Origin: Phymatolithon calcareum
Taxonomy: Eukaryota; Rhodophyta; Florideophyceae; Hapalidiales
Reading direction: 5' to 3'
NCBI GenBank assembly: GCA_977006965.1
Contig: OZ345359.1
Coordinates: 310,001-374,000 of the forward strand
Length of the DNA: 64,000 nt
A program made the position numbers and the translations under genes. The notes below the pieces were generated by a model. That model was not told where the DNA came from and searched no databases. It saw nothing but the letters and a program-made list of their open reading frames with translations. Of the stretch, positions 52,000 to 63,465 are shown piece after piece (position 1 is the first letter of the stretch; each line of letters begins with the position of its first letter).

Positions 52000-53890
52000 A
52001 AAGTCATGAATGAACTAAATGATGGGTTTTCTTAGAAACCAACAGCCAGTGTCATGACAGAATGAAGTGAGAGCATAAATCTTAAAAAGAATGATCGATC
52101 AATCACAGAACTCTCGATTATGATTCTCTTTTCGAAACAGGCGTGGCTACTCCAGGTGAGCGTGTCCTTTGTCTGAATCACTCGATATGTATTGTCCCAC
52201 GCTTGAATAACAAATGCGATTCGAGTCGAGCACAGTTTCGTTCTTGTGCACGGAAATCCAATCGGTCTATTAGTTTTCCTTGTATGTGACATTCGCTATG
52301 TATTTAATGTATTTCATGCATGTAAAATTGGGAAAATATCGAAAGCTATACAATCTCTTCTTGCCAAAAGGACTTCAGAATATTCATCTGGTGTAACTTC
52401 CATTTGTGTTTCACTTCAGATGAATCATACGCATGAGCCTCAGCGTATACTTTACATAAATAATAATATCACTTACATGCAGGTTCAGAGAGGGAATCAC
52501 GCTTGTGTACAATGTATATGTCTTTCCACGTGAATTTGTCGATATATCCATCGCACTACTACATTAGGAATGGTGCAACGCCGTCCTGGAACATTTTTTG
52601 AAAAAGACTGGCGTCGTACTATTATAATAGAGGTCAGCTTAATTTGAACTGTAAGAATTTCAGCTTGCGTAGTGCTAAATTTTAGATTTTTACAGAAGTG
52701 GATCTTGGATTTAAGGGGGATTGAAACTCCACAGCAATATCCTGCTGAAAGAACTGGACCAATGCTAATAAAATGTAACCCTTGTTGCGACTCAAAAATA
52801 GAGCATGCTGAAAGTAGCGAATTTCGGGACTTTCAGCATTCTCTATGTCTCAAGCGCCGCTCTGCGGAGAGGATGTGCCGGCGTACCGATGGAATACCAA
52901 CCAAGTTCTTTGAAGGTCCTCATTATTCGTGTCAAAGCGCACTTCTGATCGGTGTCCAAGTCAACCTTCGAGTAACGTCGGTGCCCAAAAAAATTCAGAT
53001 GGTCAGTGAAACTTCATCTTCCTCGCCGCCGTCTTCAATCAGTAACTTTCGTTGCTCTGTATTTACAATACAGACTACTTGTGTCAGAAACGGTCTAATA
53101 ATTCGTTTTTGGTTTTCTCTCGTTCGCAAAGTTCATAGAGCTTAACGACATGTACGAAGTCTTAAATGTGATCAGATATCTACCGAACGTGTTTGAAGGC
53201 TCAAACTGGTTCGAATCTGCTCTCTATAATGGTGAATGCTATCTGGAGTTACTTTGAGCTTTTTCCTATGTCAAGTGACGGGCATTTAGGCATACGTAAA
53301 TACTGCAGTCGGATCCATTTCCTTGCACGCGGGAGAGTCCTGGTGTGGTGTCTACAAGCCAAGGCGTAGGCCAATTTACAAGATCGTACGCTTAATTTGC
53401 CTTATTTGTCCAATTCTTAATTGGCCCCATACCTTGATTAAACGCGGTAGATATTGACAGAGAGTCGTAAAGGTATATCTTGCACTTGCTTTTCACCAAA
53501 GTCGCCAAGCCCAACGAAAAATGCAGACTAAGAATGGAGAAGAAAAAAGCAATTCTCATAAGATTCGAGAATTTCCATAAACACCCAATTAATTACTTGA
53601 CGAATTCCGTCCGAGGCAAGAAAAGTCCAGAAGTACGTGTCCCGAACGGCAATATCAGAGGAGTTAAGCAATCCTGGAAAGCCATTGACTTCTCTGTCGG
53701 TAATGCACAAATCGACGTCGAGGGTTTCGAAGTCTGCTGGGCGCACTGTTATTCCTTAACTTGTCACTTTTGTCAACTTCGAAGTTTTGGCATATTTCAA
53801 CTTTCCTCTACCACGTTCGGCATCAGAAACAGGTGTAAAATTCTTTGACTTCATGGACAGTGATTCACATAACTTTTGTTGATCCGGTAC
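52000..53890. other. Interval without a supported gene; one short hairpin
   Basis: A hairpin at 52801-52846 has 16-base arms (AGAGCATGCTGAAAGT and complement, one mismatch). The frame spanning 52672-53145 has no ATG start and no family. 53480-53848 is likewise unassigned. Confidence 0.4.
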
Positions 53891-54834
53891 TCCTCGCTTT
53901 AGAACAAAGTGAAGGATATTTGCCATCGGTTTAGCCTATAAATTGACGACCCTTTCTGCGCATAGTTCAGGTAGTATACCTCGTGTTTCTGGCTCCCGTT
54001 GGAGCCACGTTGAAAGCTAAGTCCTCCCAGCTTTGTAGTGTGCCGCGTTTCTCGAAGGAAGAGAGAATTCGTCAAACCTCTTGAGATAGTTGTGCCTCTT
54101 TCTGTAGCGAAACACAACAGAATAGCGCAACTATGGCAGACTCCAATCTTTGCAGCAAATAGGTCCAATGGCCTTACGTTCTTTTACAGCATTTCCATGA
54201 AGATCGGAGAAAAATCTTCCGTACAGCTCGATGGATGGCTTCGTTTTCATTTTTTCAAGCTTTCGAATTACCCCGAAATCGCAAAAAATGATCTTGCTCT
54301 GGTTCCTATTTTCGGGTACGGACGTTCAATTTTCTTCGGAGGGGGAAAGCTGGTACCATTGAGGCGTTTTAGAGGTTTGTTGTTGTTCAACTGTCGTCCC
54401 AGATGTAGTAGTAACCTGACTTGGGATTTGCCTCAGTAATCCGCAACTATTTTTAGCCGTACATAAGGACTCTGCCAGAATGCAGGCTGCGAGAAATGAA
54501 CTATTAGCCTTTGCATTCAAAGCTTAAAGAAACGTTTCAGAAAAAACTGGGAGCACTTCCGTATTTTGGGTGACCTCGCATTCGATCTCCGCCAGCCAGC
54601 GCACCCTGCAAACTTATTGCAGCCGTCTGCCTTGGAACTCGTGCCGCTTGAGAAGACTTGACGAACGGATTTGTTTCGTCTCCAGGAGGAGTGCATATCG
54701 CACGGAGATTTTTAGGAGAGCCCGTAGGATGCATGACCGGCACAAGATCCTGCCCAGTGAGAGACGGATTTTCTTTTCAACTTGTATCGATGCTTTTGCC
54801 GTGGAATTAGGCGCTGAGGAAATCATCTCTCCTT

Positions 54835-55311
54835 CTAAGTCGGACAGGAGCACAGAATGAGTAGCTGACGTGAAGCGCCGTATAAGTTTTTCGCCAGAAA
54901 TATCCACGCAATTTTCATTTTTCTAAGGCTGGTAGATAGGGTTTGGTTTCCTTCGTAAATCGATCGCATCTGATCATCCTTTGGATAATACGCACCAGAG
55001 ACTTTTTGATCGCTAACTACATGTTGCCATTCCAGCTTGATCGGTTGAAAGCGAATTTCAGAGGCTTCAGTTGCTCTGACAGACATGGTTCCAAGTCTGC
55101 GCAATGATTAATCAGCCACAGTAGTTTCAGCAATAGGAGCTGCATGCGGATTGTACGGAGATGGTTTTAAAGCTCGATCGGGCCTCTTGGATCGCAATTT
55201 GGCCTGTTCTTCCTGATTAAACGGCGTCGTGTCTATAGGAGACGTATCAGGCACGACAACGGGAGAAGATTCATAATGAGATGACGGGGACGTTGATGGA
55301 CGGTTAGACAT
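54835..55311 (-). pseudogene. Unrecognised frame with one stop
   Basis: ATG at 55309-55311. 67 codons, Ser/Pro/Thr-rich (RPSTSPSSHYESSPVVVPDT), reach a TAA at 55108-55110, and the same frame continues with 89 further codons (FQPIKLEWQHVVSDQKVSGA). It could be a single disordered-to-folded protein with a nonsense change, or two exons, since GCAG follows the stop. The low-complexity start resembles the N-termini of transposon ORFs. Confidence 0.35.
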
Positions 55312-56382
55312 GCGAATTTCCTCTCTTCAATCGGACGGAGCTAGACTGGGAGATAATGACTGTTTTTCGTCGGGTTAGCAATATTCCAGCAATATTATTT
55401 TGTCCGGCAAAACAGAAGCAATAGGCCGATACTCCAGAGCGTCGTTTCTCTTACCCTCAATGCAAGCTGGACTTCCTACAGAGATTGTCTATACATTTTG
55501 CTCTCCGCCTTCACGCTTCTTTTCCGGCACAATTATTGTTAAAATTAAGTCAGAGACTATTTCTGGGACGGTTTACAATCACATATAGACATTATTTCCA
55601 GACGGATACGTTCTGAAAGGAAATAATCAGTGTGGTATCCGAGTAACGTTGTTCTCAACATTTGATATAGCACGTATGAAACATTTTAATATTCCAAGTC
55701 CGGTTCATAGCTGAGCATCATTTTGAGAGCAAGATTACTGGAGTATTGATCCAGTAGAATCGCGCTGAGTGATTTTACTGGCTGAGTTTTGGTTAATATG
55801 AGCCAAATTATAAAGTTACATTGACGTATACGGAGCTCGAAAGGCGCACGTCTGATCAGGACTACATCTCATCCATAGAGAGCACATTTTTCTCTACGGA
55901 TTCTTGAAAGAGCTTTTTCGTAGCCATTCGCAGCCTGCAGTCCGCCTGCACTTCTGGACCACGTGACTTTTCCCATGCTTCTTTGGGTTTCTCTATCCTT
56001 ATTTCTTAATCAAAGCTAGTTCTTACAAGCATATGAGATTTAAAGTAGGAAAAAAGAGTTGTTTTATAATTTCGTTGATCAATCTAGAGTAGACATACTC
56101 GGTATACATCTGAACCATTGCAGTACATGTCAATAGTGATAGTCGAGATATGAAGCTTCGGCTAATTAGATTCACATTCTCATAAGAACAAAAAAATTGT
56201 TTTTATCAAATTTTGAACTGAACCCAATTGAGTCGATCTTTGTTAGCAAGAGTACGATCCGTGCCAGAGATGCTTATTTACAAAACACATAATTGTACCA
56301 AGCACTTACTTCAATTACGCGATTTCCAGTAGTATTCTAACCGGAGGGATGTTGGAGGTTATTATCAATTGATTACCTCAGG
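55312..56382. other. Interval without a supported gene
   Basis: AT-rich; only short frames. No repeat copies seen. Confidence 0.4.
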
Positions 56383-57055
56383 CTACTTGCAACGCCTACA
56401 CTGGCATGCCGGAATAGAATTACAAAAGTCTATCAGGTCTGTATCTTCTAAATCGACAATATTTGTCGTCTGGCCCAACGTCGCCTCGAGATTGATGAAG
56501 ATTGCTTTGGCAATTATGAAAGGCATTAAATTTTCCCCATTTATGAATCTTATGTGACTTTTAGATGCCGCCCAGCGTCCGATTAAGGCTTCTGTGCTTG
56601 AAGCTATAATTGTGTCCATATTGGGGTACCTGGCAGGATCAAAAGCTGAAGAGAATATATGTGTCTTGCACTGGAACCTGTCACACACGAAGCGAGTATC
56701 TGAAAATACCCAAAGAAAAGGCAGAATGATAGAATTGGACAGATTACAGGCATTGTCGTAATAAACTGTCCGCAGAAGCTTCAGAAATCTAGATAAAATT
56801 GCAGTGATCGCTGTAGAAACACTTTTGCATGTGTCCATGACAATTAGACGAAGAATTTTAGGGTTATAGCACACAAAATGAGCAGTGAACAAGCCCGGCG
56901 AATGCGATAAAGAATTCCTGTAAATTTTAGAACAGCTGTCACTACAAACCTTAGGGTGAGCCAAGCTATTGACGAATCGAATTCTCGGACGACAAATCAG
57001 ACGGCCTGGAAAGAGCTCTCCTGTACCTTTGGATTCTTCAAAGGCATTATTATAG
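56383..57055 (-). pseudogene. KDZ-type transposase C-terminal region, second copy
   Basis: Open from about 57055 to the stop at 56383. It carries GTGELFPGR, then CSKIYRNSLSHSPGLFTAHF, then RTVYYDNACN, FVCDRFQCKTH and KSHIRFINGENLMPF, ending with a Cys pair CQCRRCK. The order and motifs match the remnant at 15893-18690, and this copy is the better preserved of the two over this part. Upstream frames (57162-57491, 57235-57474) contain CSNCSNAC and CENCC and may be older parts of the same gene in a shifted frame. No ATG clearly starts the long frame, so it is the 3' part of a broken gene. Confidence 0.65.
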
Positions 57056-57499
57056 ACCCTAACCCACTTGAGAACAGATACTGGTGTTCTGCATTATATT
57101 TTCGCCCTTCTATTGACTGATTTTGATCGAAAACGGCAGAATGTTCTCTATAAGGTTCTATTTATTCGCCCAATACTAATGCCACAGATTCCGATAACGA
57201 ACGTAGTCGCGCGCCATTACCACCTATACACTCGTTATTGATCGCAATTGTCAAATTTTGCTGCGGATGTAACGAGATTATATACTCCGGCTGCTTTGTG
57301 TTGCACATCAAGGCAGCAATTTTCGCAAGGGGAGCGTAAATTATCACCTTCTTTGTTAACGAGGTGCACGCATTTGAACAGTTTGAACAGGTCATCGGCG
57401 AGTCGCTCGGTGGCGTTGACAGATCCACCCCCTGGCCCAGCAATGCTGCTGGTCTTGGACTGTAACCATAGCACCTTTCAAAATCAGACAAACAGTTTC

Positions 57500-58361
57500 T
57501 GAGCTCACGTGATGAAAGTAGTGCAGCAACAGTTGCGTATGAGCTGTCACTCTTTCTACCATTCCCTATTCTCTTTTGGCCATTGTGCTGAGTGGCCCTC
57601 GTTCAGATCTATTTATCCCCGTTACAATGTTTCACCTTATTCAGATTTTGGTCGACATTGCTTTCACCGGTCCATTCGATATTCCTCTCAGTCTCGGCAA
57701 CACTGTTCATGGAAATTTCCGATAGCCGTAACGTTTGCCGCAAAAGTTTCGTAATGACATATGACCGCGTTTCCTCATTTTGTACTGTTTCTCTGAAAGT
57801 CATTGCTTTGAGAATAACAGCAGTACAATTTTGTCTATTATTATTCGCAAAGTGATCTGTTTTAGAAGAAAAGCAATAGATCACCAGCCCCTTGGACGCA
57901 AATTTGCACTTCGCCCCAAAGTTTGCGCTGTTCGCCTAATTCAGGAGCTCCTGAATCAATAAGCCGAAACAGCAATTGGTGCAAGTGAGATGTGTACGCG
58001 CGTCACTGGGCTTCATATATCTTCTTTACCGGTGAGCACACGACACGTGGGATCGTATCAGAATTGATTTAGGTGCTCTGAAAATGGTCGTGAATCTGGG
58101 GTTCCTACTCCACCGAGCAGCGCGGATTTGTGCACATTGTGGTACTGTGAAATGGCCCAAGGACCTCACCACAGAAAGTAGCGCGATCGGGTCTGAGCTT
58201 CCTGGGTCCGAGTGGAACATTACAGTGCGTTGTGCTTGCTCAGACGGCATCTCCATGTTGTTGTTGATTTATGTAGGAATGAAATATCAGTTAATATTTA
58301 GCATGTCAAAAAACAGTGTCTTTTCCTTTATGTATGTATTCATAAAGGCACCTTCACCCTG
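57500..58361. other. Interval without a supported gene
   Basis: Mixed short frames. The frame at 58084-58455 crosses into the inverted-repeat sequence and the transposon end, so it is not a conserved gene. Confidence 0.4.
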
Positions 58362-58409
58362 GTTGACGAGCCTACCAATTTACACAAATCATACAGTAGG
58401 CCTTGTAAT
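58362..58409. repeat. Detached outer part of the right inverted-repeat arm
   Basis: Matches the reverse complement of about 763-800 (CTACCAATTTACACAAATCA versus CCACCAATTTAAACGAATCA). It is separated from the rest of the arm by the 58410-60670 transposon and so marks the insertion point. Confidence 0.7.
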
Positions 58410-58722
58410 GGGTGCAACCAGGAATTCGCCACTCGCCAGATTTCCAAACGAGTGATCTGGCAAAGCCGCAGCTTCCAAAAATTCGCTACTTTGCTAATGA
58501 CACACGTGTATTGCAACTGGCCAATAAAAACGCAGCCAGTAGCCACCAAAATTTCAAAGGCAAACAGCAACGATACCCCTACGAGAATGCTTGTGGTCGC
58601 CTGCTGCTCGTACTCCATAAATGCTAACAGGGCGTTAGCCGATCGCTCTCGAATTATTACCAATCCGATTCACCCTTCCGAATCCGCATCTCTTTTCGTT
58701 CTACTGTGCTGTGGTCGTCGCG

Positions 58723-59403
58723 ATGTCCCAGACACCCGAAAATCGCTCTCCTCAAAATCCATTGTCAAGTGTCGGCAGTGCATCATTGCTTCCGCGGGTA
58801 CTGCGTCTTCTACCGACTCCCAAACTCCCGCAGTCCACTGGGGCTATCCGTGCTCCTCCGAGCTCATTGTCCGAGGCAGTTCATGTTTCTTTTTCACCAG
58901 GTGCCCCGGGCCTGCTGCCGAGAGATGCAGCGCCACAGACCTCTATGCCACAGTTCCTCAATCCCGCGCTCCCGCTTGCGCCTGGGCTCACAGGGTACGG
59001 CACCTATGGCTATTCTACCGCTACAGGTGGCGCTGACGCCCAGCTGCGCCTTTTCCAAGCCAACCCGACTTCAGCGCCCATTCCTGCCCCCTCTTCTGTT
59101 GCGAGCGGTGCACGAGTTGAGCAAACTCTCCGTGCCGCCGCCATGAGCAGCGCAAATGCTGGACGAACGCCTGTAAATCGCACCAGTAGCGGACGTGCGC
59201 AAAATGCCAGCAATACTGGAGGGAAGAAGGGCAGAAAGAGCAGGGCCGGAGCACCAAACTACAACAGCGAAGATGTGAATGCGTTACTTAACTTTGTTGA
59301 AGAGGTTCAAGCAGCTCACCGCATGCGCGGTTTCGATTTAAATTCTCATTCAACGCCTCCATCTTCGCCACACTCGGCCAGCGAATTTCAAACTCTGGTC
59401 TAG
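58723..59403 (+). CDS. SANT/Myb-like partner protein of the Harbinger element, truncated
   Basis: The first ATG is at 58723 (226 codons). The N-terminal 160 residues are disordered in appearance (Pro, Ser, Ala), then a basic patch GKKGRKSR, then APNYNSEDVNALLNFVEE at about residues 176-195. This is the start of a SANT-type DNA-binding domain of a kind common in oomycete and algal proteins. After VEE the codons are antisense to the transposase, so the domain is cut by the internal deletion and the last 35 residues are junk. In Harbinger elements the Myb-like protein helps the transposase reach DNA and the nucleus. Confidence 0.6.
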   Translation: MSQTPENRSPQNPLSSVGSASLLPRVLRLLPTPKLPQSTGAIRAPPSSLSEAVHVSFSPGAPGLLPRDAAPQTSMPQFLNPALPLAPGLTGYGTYGYSTATGGADAQLRLFQANPTSAPIPAPSSVASGARVEQTLRAAAMSSANAGRTPVNRTSSGRAQNASNTGGKKGRKSRAGAPNYNSEDVNALLNFVEEVQAAHRMRGFDLNSHSTPPSSPHSASEFQTLV

Positions 59404-59750
59404 ACTTGTCCTTAACGACCTTCAGTAACACCTCCAGGGCGTAGTCAATCCAGTCGTACGCAGAGCTTGGAACGACTCCAAACACAGGGCAGAGACGGTA
59501 TGGTGTGCAACGGGTTTTCAGGTACCCATGGGTGATGCCAATGAGATCAATAGTTGACAAATGCGGTTGTCTGCCCCTAGTCTTAAGGCCCGTCCTGTAC
59601 GGGGCTGCCAAAGTTTGTCCTTGCGCGCTCAATTTGAAATGCAGGAAGAATGAAGTCAGTAATTGCGGCTTTTGTGAAGTTTGTCACAATAATAAAATCC
59701 CCAGGGCCTCCGAAAGTGAGAGGTAGCTGCTATGGGGTTGTTGAAACGCC
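59288..59750 (-). pseudogene. Harbinger-like transposase, N-terminal part only
   Basis: The main frame is 59632-59288, with HLSTIDLIGITHGYLKTRCT, then LCPVFGVVPSSAYDWIDYAL and RWPSVAKMEALNENL. This is the region before the DDE catalytic core in PIF/Harbinger transposases. The preceding part (about 59750-59600, FQIERARTNFGSP) is in another frame, so there is a frameshift near 59610. The catalytic Asp/Asp/Glu region is missing altogether. It cannot move the element on its own. Confidence 0.65.
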
Positions 59751-60670
59751 GAATGGACTAAGCAGGACCGGGGGATGGAACCGTGGTTGCGGGAGTATTT
59801 GTTTTCTTTGCTTATACATCGCAAGTACCACGACACCAAGAGCCGCGGCGGACGCCGCTACGGTGGCGATATTGCGCTGCATTTCAAGAGTGCGTACACA
59901 GGCCTTCGCCAAAATGGGAAATTTTCGGAGGAGGTGCCATACACCGGAGTATAAGGTTGTACTCAGAGTCCGGCACGGTGCTTTCTGTACGTGAACGGTC
60001 AAGTAGTAGAAGTGGGAATCTAGAGAGCGGTCCGGTACCCCATTCCAGAGCTCCAAAAGTAGCGAAGTGTGTTTATGAAACGGGTAGATTCAATGCCCCG
60101 TGAAAGTCATTCTACCAAACGGTCCTGTTTTCCGTGACCCTAATAGTCTTCTCTTAGTAACGACCTGCTGCAACGTTAGTATTAGTGTGAGTATTAGTTT
60201 CACCCTCACGAGTATTAGTTTTCGGAGACCTCCTATAAGTCAAACTCGTAACGTTAGATTTAGAGTTGGTACTTTCCGTTTAGCTAGTCTAGCCTACTTA
60301 AGGCGTTCTGACCTCCGGTCATGGCCTAGCAACCAACTCAACAACCAACAACCACCTCAGTAAAAGGGACCATCCCCTTCAGGAAAATCGCCATCCATCT
60401 CCAGGCTTCGATCCTGGGTTCGACAGCAACCTCTTTTCCAACCAATTATCATCCACCATTCCCATTTCGACACCAACGTTTCAACCAACCACCATCGACC
60501 TCTCATACCACATTCCGACCCGAAATTAATTCGGGACAACCGGTCCGCACCCAACGCAGCCAACCAGCGTTGGCAAATATCAAAGAGCTTCCAGGTTTTG
60601 TGCGTGCACATTGGTCCAAAAAATCAATCATAAGCTCAAGTAGCGAAATGGCGAATTCCTGGTTGCACCC

Positions 60671-61432
60671 AATCTTCATTCGCGGAAATTTCTGTATACT
60701 GTGTCGGGGTGGAGACTTCGGTGCATCTAGTCACCAACCCGCCTTTTGTGCGATCTCCCCTTTCACATTGTAGCACTGCGTAGAAGCCCGTGGGGCATTC
60801 CTCGCTAATCTGTTCAGCCCTTGCCATGAGCATCGCCGAACCAATGGACGCACTCCCCGCAGCCGTGCCGATGGCACAACAAACCCTCATCCTTCAGCAG
60901 CGTTGCGCTAACTTGGTCGACAAGGAATTTTTTGAAGACAACGTTAATTGCCCATATCTTGTTCGCCGCGTAGTGTTTGAGCCATTCATTAGCTTTGACG
61001 ATCAGGTGCGGCAAGTTGAGCGCATCTCAAAGCAAGCGCTGAGCAAGGACAAATCGGCGCTCGAGAGTGTGCAGCGCGCGCTGGGGCGTGCGTGGACAGC
61101 TGTCGAGAAAAAAGCTCTCGGTTCTCCATTCCGCGTTGGTCGCCTGTTCTCCTCCGATTTTGAAGTTGTACGCGTCATCATGCCCGTCATTTGCGAAGAC
61201 AGTCCACCTCTCGCCTGTGACGATCGCATCATTCTGCCTCCGCATGGAGTGCGTAAGCCGCAAGTGCTACATGGGAACAACTGTGTGATGGTTCATGCGA
61301 AGGATCGGAGCGCACGCACTCCGAGTTTAGGGGTCACGAGTGCGAGCCCGATTCACTGTCTGTATGACGGCAAGAAAAGTATGGGGCCGCTGCAACCGCG
61401 CCAGGCGACGGAGGTGAGCAAACAGTGGAACT
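60671..61432 (+). repeat. Right arm of the long inverted repeat
   Basis: Reverse-complement partner of 1-762. It begins exactly at the right end of the Harbinger insertion and covers the upstream region and the first 202 codons of the kinase-like gene. The similarity is cut at 61432 only by the left edge of the window. Confidence 0.93.
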
Positions 61433-62604
61433 CCGTCCTGGCAAAGGAGAACGACCCAATGGACATTTGTACCTCCCAGCATCAATTGTGGATGGTTGAT
61501 GCTGTGACGCAGGCCTTGTACTCGCATAGTGGGTGTGCGGTCGTGTGGAACTATCGGAGCGTGGTAGCAGTGCGGATTGCAAGTTTGGAGACGGGAGCAA
61601 ATGATGGGCACGAGCTTGTTCGGGTTCAAGTTTCGAATATCTACACTGCCGTACACGGTGCCTCTCCGATGTTTGGTCTGATTGGCGCTGTGCAGATAGG
61701 TTTGAAATCGGGTTTGGGCATCGGCGGGAGAGACGCACGGCGAATCTCTGAGGAAATTCTGCATAAATCTACACATTGTCTCGTGCTGACCCGGGTAGAG
61801 ATTTTCGCAAAAGGACGGTCGAAATGGCTGTCGGAGTCACGAAATGCAATTTTCGAACTGGAGACGATACCCAATGAAGAGTTTTGCTGGATATCAGAAA
61901 GGGCCGCCGCCTTGATCGAGAGTGAGGTTGGGAAATGCAAAGACGATGCTTCGCGCGCATGTGCGTTTTTTGATCATGTTCTTTCGAAGTACTCTCGCAT
62001 ACTGTATGCATCTGGTTCTATTTCTGTTCTGTTGTACGGAACCGTGGGAAACATGGCGGTGGTTACAAAGTATGCAAACACCAACTTATCTGTGGGATCC
62101 GAGATGATACAGAACGAAGTGGTGATTTATGACTTGATAAGGAAAGAGCATCCGGAGCTATTAGGAAATTGTGTGCCCAATCTATTGGGAATACGCATGC
62201 AGCCGTGCTGTGATCCCGTCCTGGTACTCGAGTATGTGGGGCGACCTGTGACTCTAATGAAGAGTGGAGTTCTGAAAGTTGGTGGCGAGCCCGTTAGCGA
62301 CGTGGACAGGATGGAAATAATTGCTGCCGGAAATCGCGGACTGGATGCGATCGCGAAGGCGGGAGTATTACACAGTGACGAGAGTTTGGGAAACATGCGA
62401 GCGGAGAAGACGATGCAGTGTGGATCAGAAAAAAACGCAAGCTCGACAGAAAACCAATTCGCATGGCGCGTATGGTGGATCGATTTCGGCAGTGCAAGGA
62501 AGCGAGAGGGGAATCAAGAGCGCAGAGATGACTGGTATGAACACACAGGGTTCTCCAGTGCCTGCCCAGCAATTCACTTTAGTGATGGAACAGGCGAGCA
62601 TTGA
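60826..62604 (+). CDS. Divergent protein-kinase-like protein
   Basis: ATG at 60826, 592 codons. The frame is also open from 60790 with GTG, but the paralogue at 1-607 supports 60826. Residues 1-400 have no domain I recognise. From about 385 there is a kinase-like fold: a glycine-containing strand with VVTKYAN (Lys at about 414), NEVVIYDLI for helix C (Glu), VLVLEYVGRPV as hinge, the catalytic loop HSDESLGNM (Asp at about 517, Asn present), and WWIDFGSAR as DFG near 552. Length and motif spacing fit the small kinase-like domains of effector-type or selfish gene families in fungi, oomycetes and algae. The substrate is unknown. The gene lies just downstream of a transposon insertion at 60670, so its promoter may be altered. 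The frame continues after the TGA to 62910. Confidence 0.65.
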   Translation: MSIAEPMDALPAAVPMAQQTLILQQRCANLVDKEFFEDNVNCPYLVRRVVFEPFISFDDQVRQVERISKQALSKDKSALESVQRALGRAWTAVEKKALGSPFRVGRLFSSDFEVVRVIMPVICEDSPPLACDDRIILPPHGVRKPQVLHGNNCVMVHAKDRSARTPSLGVTSASPIHCLYDGKKSMGPLQPRQATEVSKQWNSVLAKENDPMDICTSQHQLWMVDAVTQALYSHSGCAVVWNYRSVVAVRIASLETGANDGHELVRVQVSNIYTAVHGASPMFGLIGAVQIGLKSGLGIGGRDARRISEEILHKSTHCLVLTRVEIFAKGRSKWLSESRNAIFELETIPNEEFCWISERAAALIESEVGKCKDDASRACAFFDHVLSKYSRILYASGSISVLLYGTVGNMAVVTKYANTNLSVGSEMIQNEVVIYDLIRKEHPELLGNCVPNLLGIRMQPCCDPVLVLEYVGRPVTLMKSGVLKVGGEPVSDVDRMEIIAAGNRGLDAIAKAGVLHSDESLGNMRAEKTMQCGSEKNASSTENQFAWRVWWIDFGSARKREGNQERRDDWYEHTGFSSACPAIHFSDGTGEH

Positions 62605-62910
62605 TGCAACTTGCCAAGACGAAATAGTATTAATGGGAGAAGCAAGCCGGAGAAGGGTTTGACCGGACCGAACGGACCACAAACGAAAAAAGACAAGTTT
62701 CCGGCGCGGGCGCGGGCGCCCGCGCCGGCGCAAGTGGCCGCAGCGATAAAGCTGCACAAAGCGCTCCTTCCGACGGTAATCCCGCCGGAAATGGCGGACG
62801 CGATCGTGAACGCGCACCCCAGGGACTTGCGGAATCGAGAACTTGCCACACTTGAAATGCCAGACCCAAGCCCGCCGTTGCAAGATTTCGAGAAAATCTT
62901 GCGAATTTAA
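62605..62910 (+). pseudogene. In-frame extension of the kinase-like frame
   Basis: After the TGA at 62602-62604 the same frame runs on for about 101 codons to 62910. It includes an Ala/Pro/Arg-rich tract over a GC palindrome (GGCGCGGGCGCCCGCGCC near 62707) and a helical end (RNRELATLEMPDPSPPLQDF). It may be the original C-terminus cut by a nonsense change, or chance. The first Met-like codon is TTG, so it is not a separate gene. Confidence 0.35.
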
Positions 62911-63465
62911 GCGGATTTGATACAGGCCGGCTATCATACCGGTCCGGCCCGTTCACCTGTGCGTCACAGATAGGAACCAAGAGCTCAGTCAGGAATTTTT
63001 CCCCGCTACAGTGCAGGGTTTTTTTGAACTTGCAAGAGCTGTGATCCGGCCTCCCCATGGGAGAAGACTATCACCTTCCGGTAGTATGGTAGTACATGGA
63101 TTCCGCCCTGAGTGGTGTGCCGCAACGCTCAAGGAAGCTGGGAGAGAATACAGAAGAAGATGAAAGAAGGCAGCGAGATGACTAGCTACCGTGAGCGTCC
63201 TAAATGGTTTCCAACCCGGGGCATCCCTTTGAAGGACGGCGACTGAAGATTGGCTATGTAGCGATATAGATGTTAAGCTTCCCCAAGGTCTGCACATTGT
63301 GCAGCTTGGGCAGCTGTTGTGACATCAAGTACCACTCGTATCTGTTAAGTCTACTGGAGCCGTAAGGATGTGGAGTTGTTTACCAGCTCTGATAAATCCC
63401 GCAATAAAAGAAAGAAAGTATTAATGGACCTGCAGAAGAGGGTGAAAACACACGTATTATGAGTA
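62911..63465. other. Interval without a supported gene
   Basis: No supported gene. Short frames on both strands; purine-rich stretches near 63150-63175. Confidence 0.4.

Larger units (their letters stand above)
58410..60670. mobile_element. PIF/Harbinger-like DNA transposon, deletion derivative
   Basis: The ends are inverted repeats GGGTGCAACCAGGAATTCGC and complement, flanked by AAT on both sides (58407-58409 and 60671-60673). The empty site is available: in the left inverted-repeat arm the same place has a single AAT (around 760-762). This fixes the boundaries. The interior holds a SANT/Myb-like frame and part of a DDE-family transposase on opposite strands, the usual two-gene set of PIF/Harbinger elements. 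The two are joined tail to tail by an internal deletion near 59305, which removes the catalytic part of the transposase. Confidence 0.8.

Noticed and set aside
60405-60440. A stretch with TTCGATCC and GGTTCGAC that recalls a tRNA T-loop or a SINE B box
   Set aside because: No matching A box or cloverleaf could be built around it on either strand.
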